Shown piece after piece: positions 15,455 through 15,732 of a stretch of DNA of 15,732 bases. Origin of the DNA: UBA922 sp964571295 (GTDB taxonomy: Bacteria > Patescibacteriota > Patescibacteriia > Magasanikbacterales > UBA922). The first letter of the stretch is position 1; the number at the start of each line of letters is the position of its first letter. The position numbers and the translations under genes were made by a program. Below the pieces are notes generated by a model. The model was not told the DNA's origin. It ran no database searches and saw only the letters and a list, made by a program, of their open reading frames with translations. The stretch lies in NCBI GenBank assembly GCA_964571295.1, contig CAZNAO010000021.1, forward strand, positions 1 through 15,732, written 5' to 3'.

Positions 15455-15732
15455 TTACATTACAGGTTTAATAACAGTGTCTGGCACGGTTTTGGTTCGT
15501 TCTGGGGACTCAAGCTGAAAACATTGTTTACCTGAACTATGTACATATGAGAATAATTCAGGTCCAGGCATTCCACCTTTATACTCTGTCTCAATGCCAA
15601 AATTTGCACACAATTCATATGTCCGCTCTCCGGTCGTTCTATATTCGTACATTACTCCAGTCTCAGGATCAGTAAGCACTGCATTTGCATAATATGGGGC
15701 TACATTTACCATATAAAGTGAGACAGGGAGGG
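15455..15732 (-). CDS. C-terminal part of a CPR-type hypothetical protein, N-terminus beyond the window
   Basis: The frame is open from the right edge to a TAA at 15457-15455, giving about 92 residues; an internal ATG at 15712 need not be the start. The segment TDPETGVMYEYRTTGERTYEL followed by CANF fits a pattern I recall from the C-termini of many Patescibacteria membrane-anchored proteins (DPxTGxxYEY, then YxLCAxF), where an N-terminal membrane helix or DUF5671-like region precedes it. That family link is from memory and unchecked. The visible part has two cysteines (in LCANF and KQCF) and no membrane helix. The tail is polar (SPERTK). It lies 17 bases before the helicase-nuclease gene and may share its transcript. 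No function can be given. Confidence 0.72.
   Translation of the reverse strand, partial: LPVSLYMVNVAPYYANAVLTDPETGVMYEYRTTGERTYELCANFGIETEYKGGMPGPELFSYVHSSGKQCFQLESPERTKTVPDTVIKPVM

Noticed and set aside
1..15732. UGA recoded as Gly (Gracilibacteria/SR1 code)
   Set aside because: The recognised genes read through without TGA inside, Trp uses TGG, and TGA serves as a stop at 3184-3186.
1..15732. CRISPR array, tRNA genes or mobile elements
   Set aside because: No regular direct repeats, cloverleaf-like segments, transposase genes or terminal repeats were seen; all intergenic gaps are under about 135 bases.

Overview
This window looks like a stretch of chromosome from a Candidatus Patescibacteria (CPR) genome, probably a Parcubacteria-type lineage. 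That placement is an inference. It rests on the dense one-strand packing of housekeeping genes, the compact enzymes (a 415-residue prolyl-tRNA synthetase without an editing insert, a roughly 100-residue DUF721/DciA-like protein), the scarcity of clear Shine-Dalgarno sites, and a partial gene at the right edge with a C-terminal pattern I associate with CPR membrane proteins. Every supported gene is on the minus strand, so transcription runs from high to low coordinates. The code appears standard: genes end in TAA, TAG and once TGA, and Trp is encoded by TGG where I checked. No stretch of more than about 135 bases lacks a gene, and I see no tRNA, rRNA, CRISPR array or insertion sequence.

In transcription order, the right end holds the C-terminal part of an unrecognised protein (15455-15732), followed by a 980-residue UvrD-family helicase fused to a PD-(D/E)XK nuclease with an apparent Fe-S cysteine set (12495-15437). 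Next is a small DUF721/DciA-like protein (12121-12429) with a possible promoter of its own. A four-helix membrane protein of unknown function and proS follow, then mreB, mreC, an mreD-like gene and the class B penicillin-binding protein mrdA (5866-12058). This reads as one cell-shape operon headed by a tRNA synthetase, with a plausible promoter at 12082-12110. The usual rodA partner is not next to mrdA. greA (5276-5734) has its own promoter and leader hairpin and ends at a good intrinsic terminator.

The left third (1-5205) is a second compact operon with a promoter just upstream of lysS: lysS, a cytidylyltransferase-like nucleotidyltransferase, an RdgB (ITP/XTP pyrophosphatase)-Nudix fusion, serS, a second Nudix hydrolase and a truncated alpha/beta hydrolase. 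Gaps are 1-23 bases and one junction is a 4-base ATGA overlap. It couples tRNA charging with clean-up of damaged nucleotides.

Most of the window is ordinary housekeeping. The points most worth following are the RdgB-Nudix fusion, a MreB with Asp replaced by Asn in its second phosphate-binding motif, the single-chain helicase-nuclease, the editing-deficient ProRS architecture and the greA leader, where two short segments compete for one partner. I did not find a clearly new multi-gene system.
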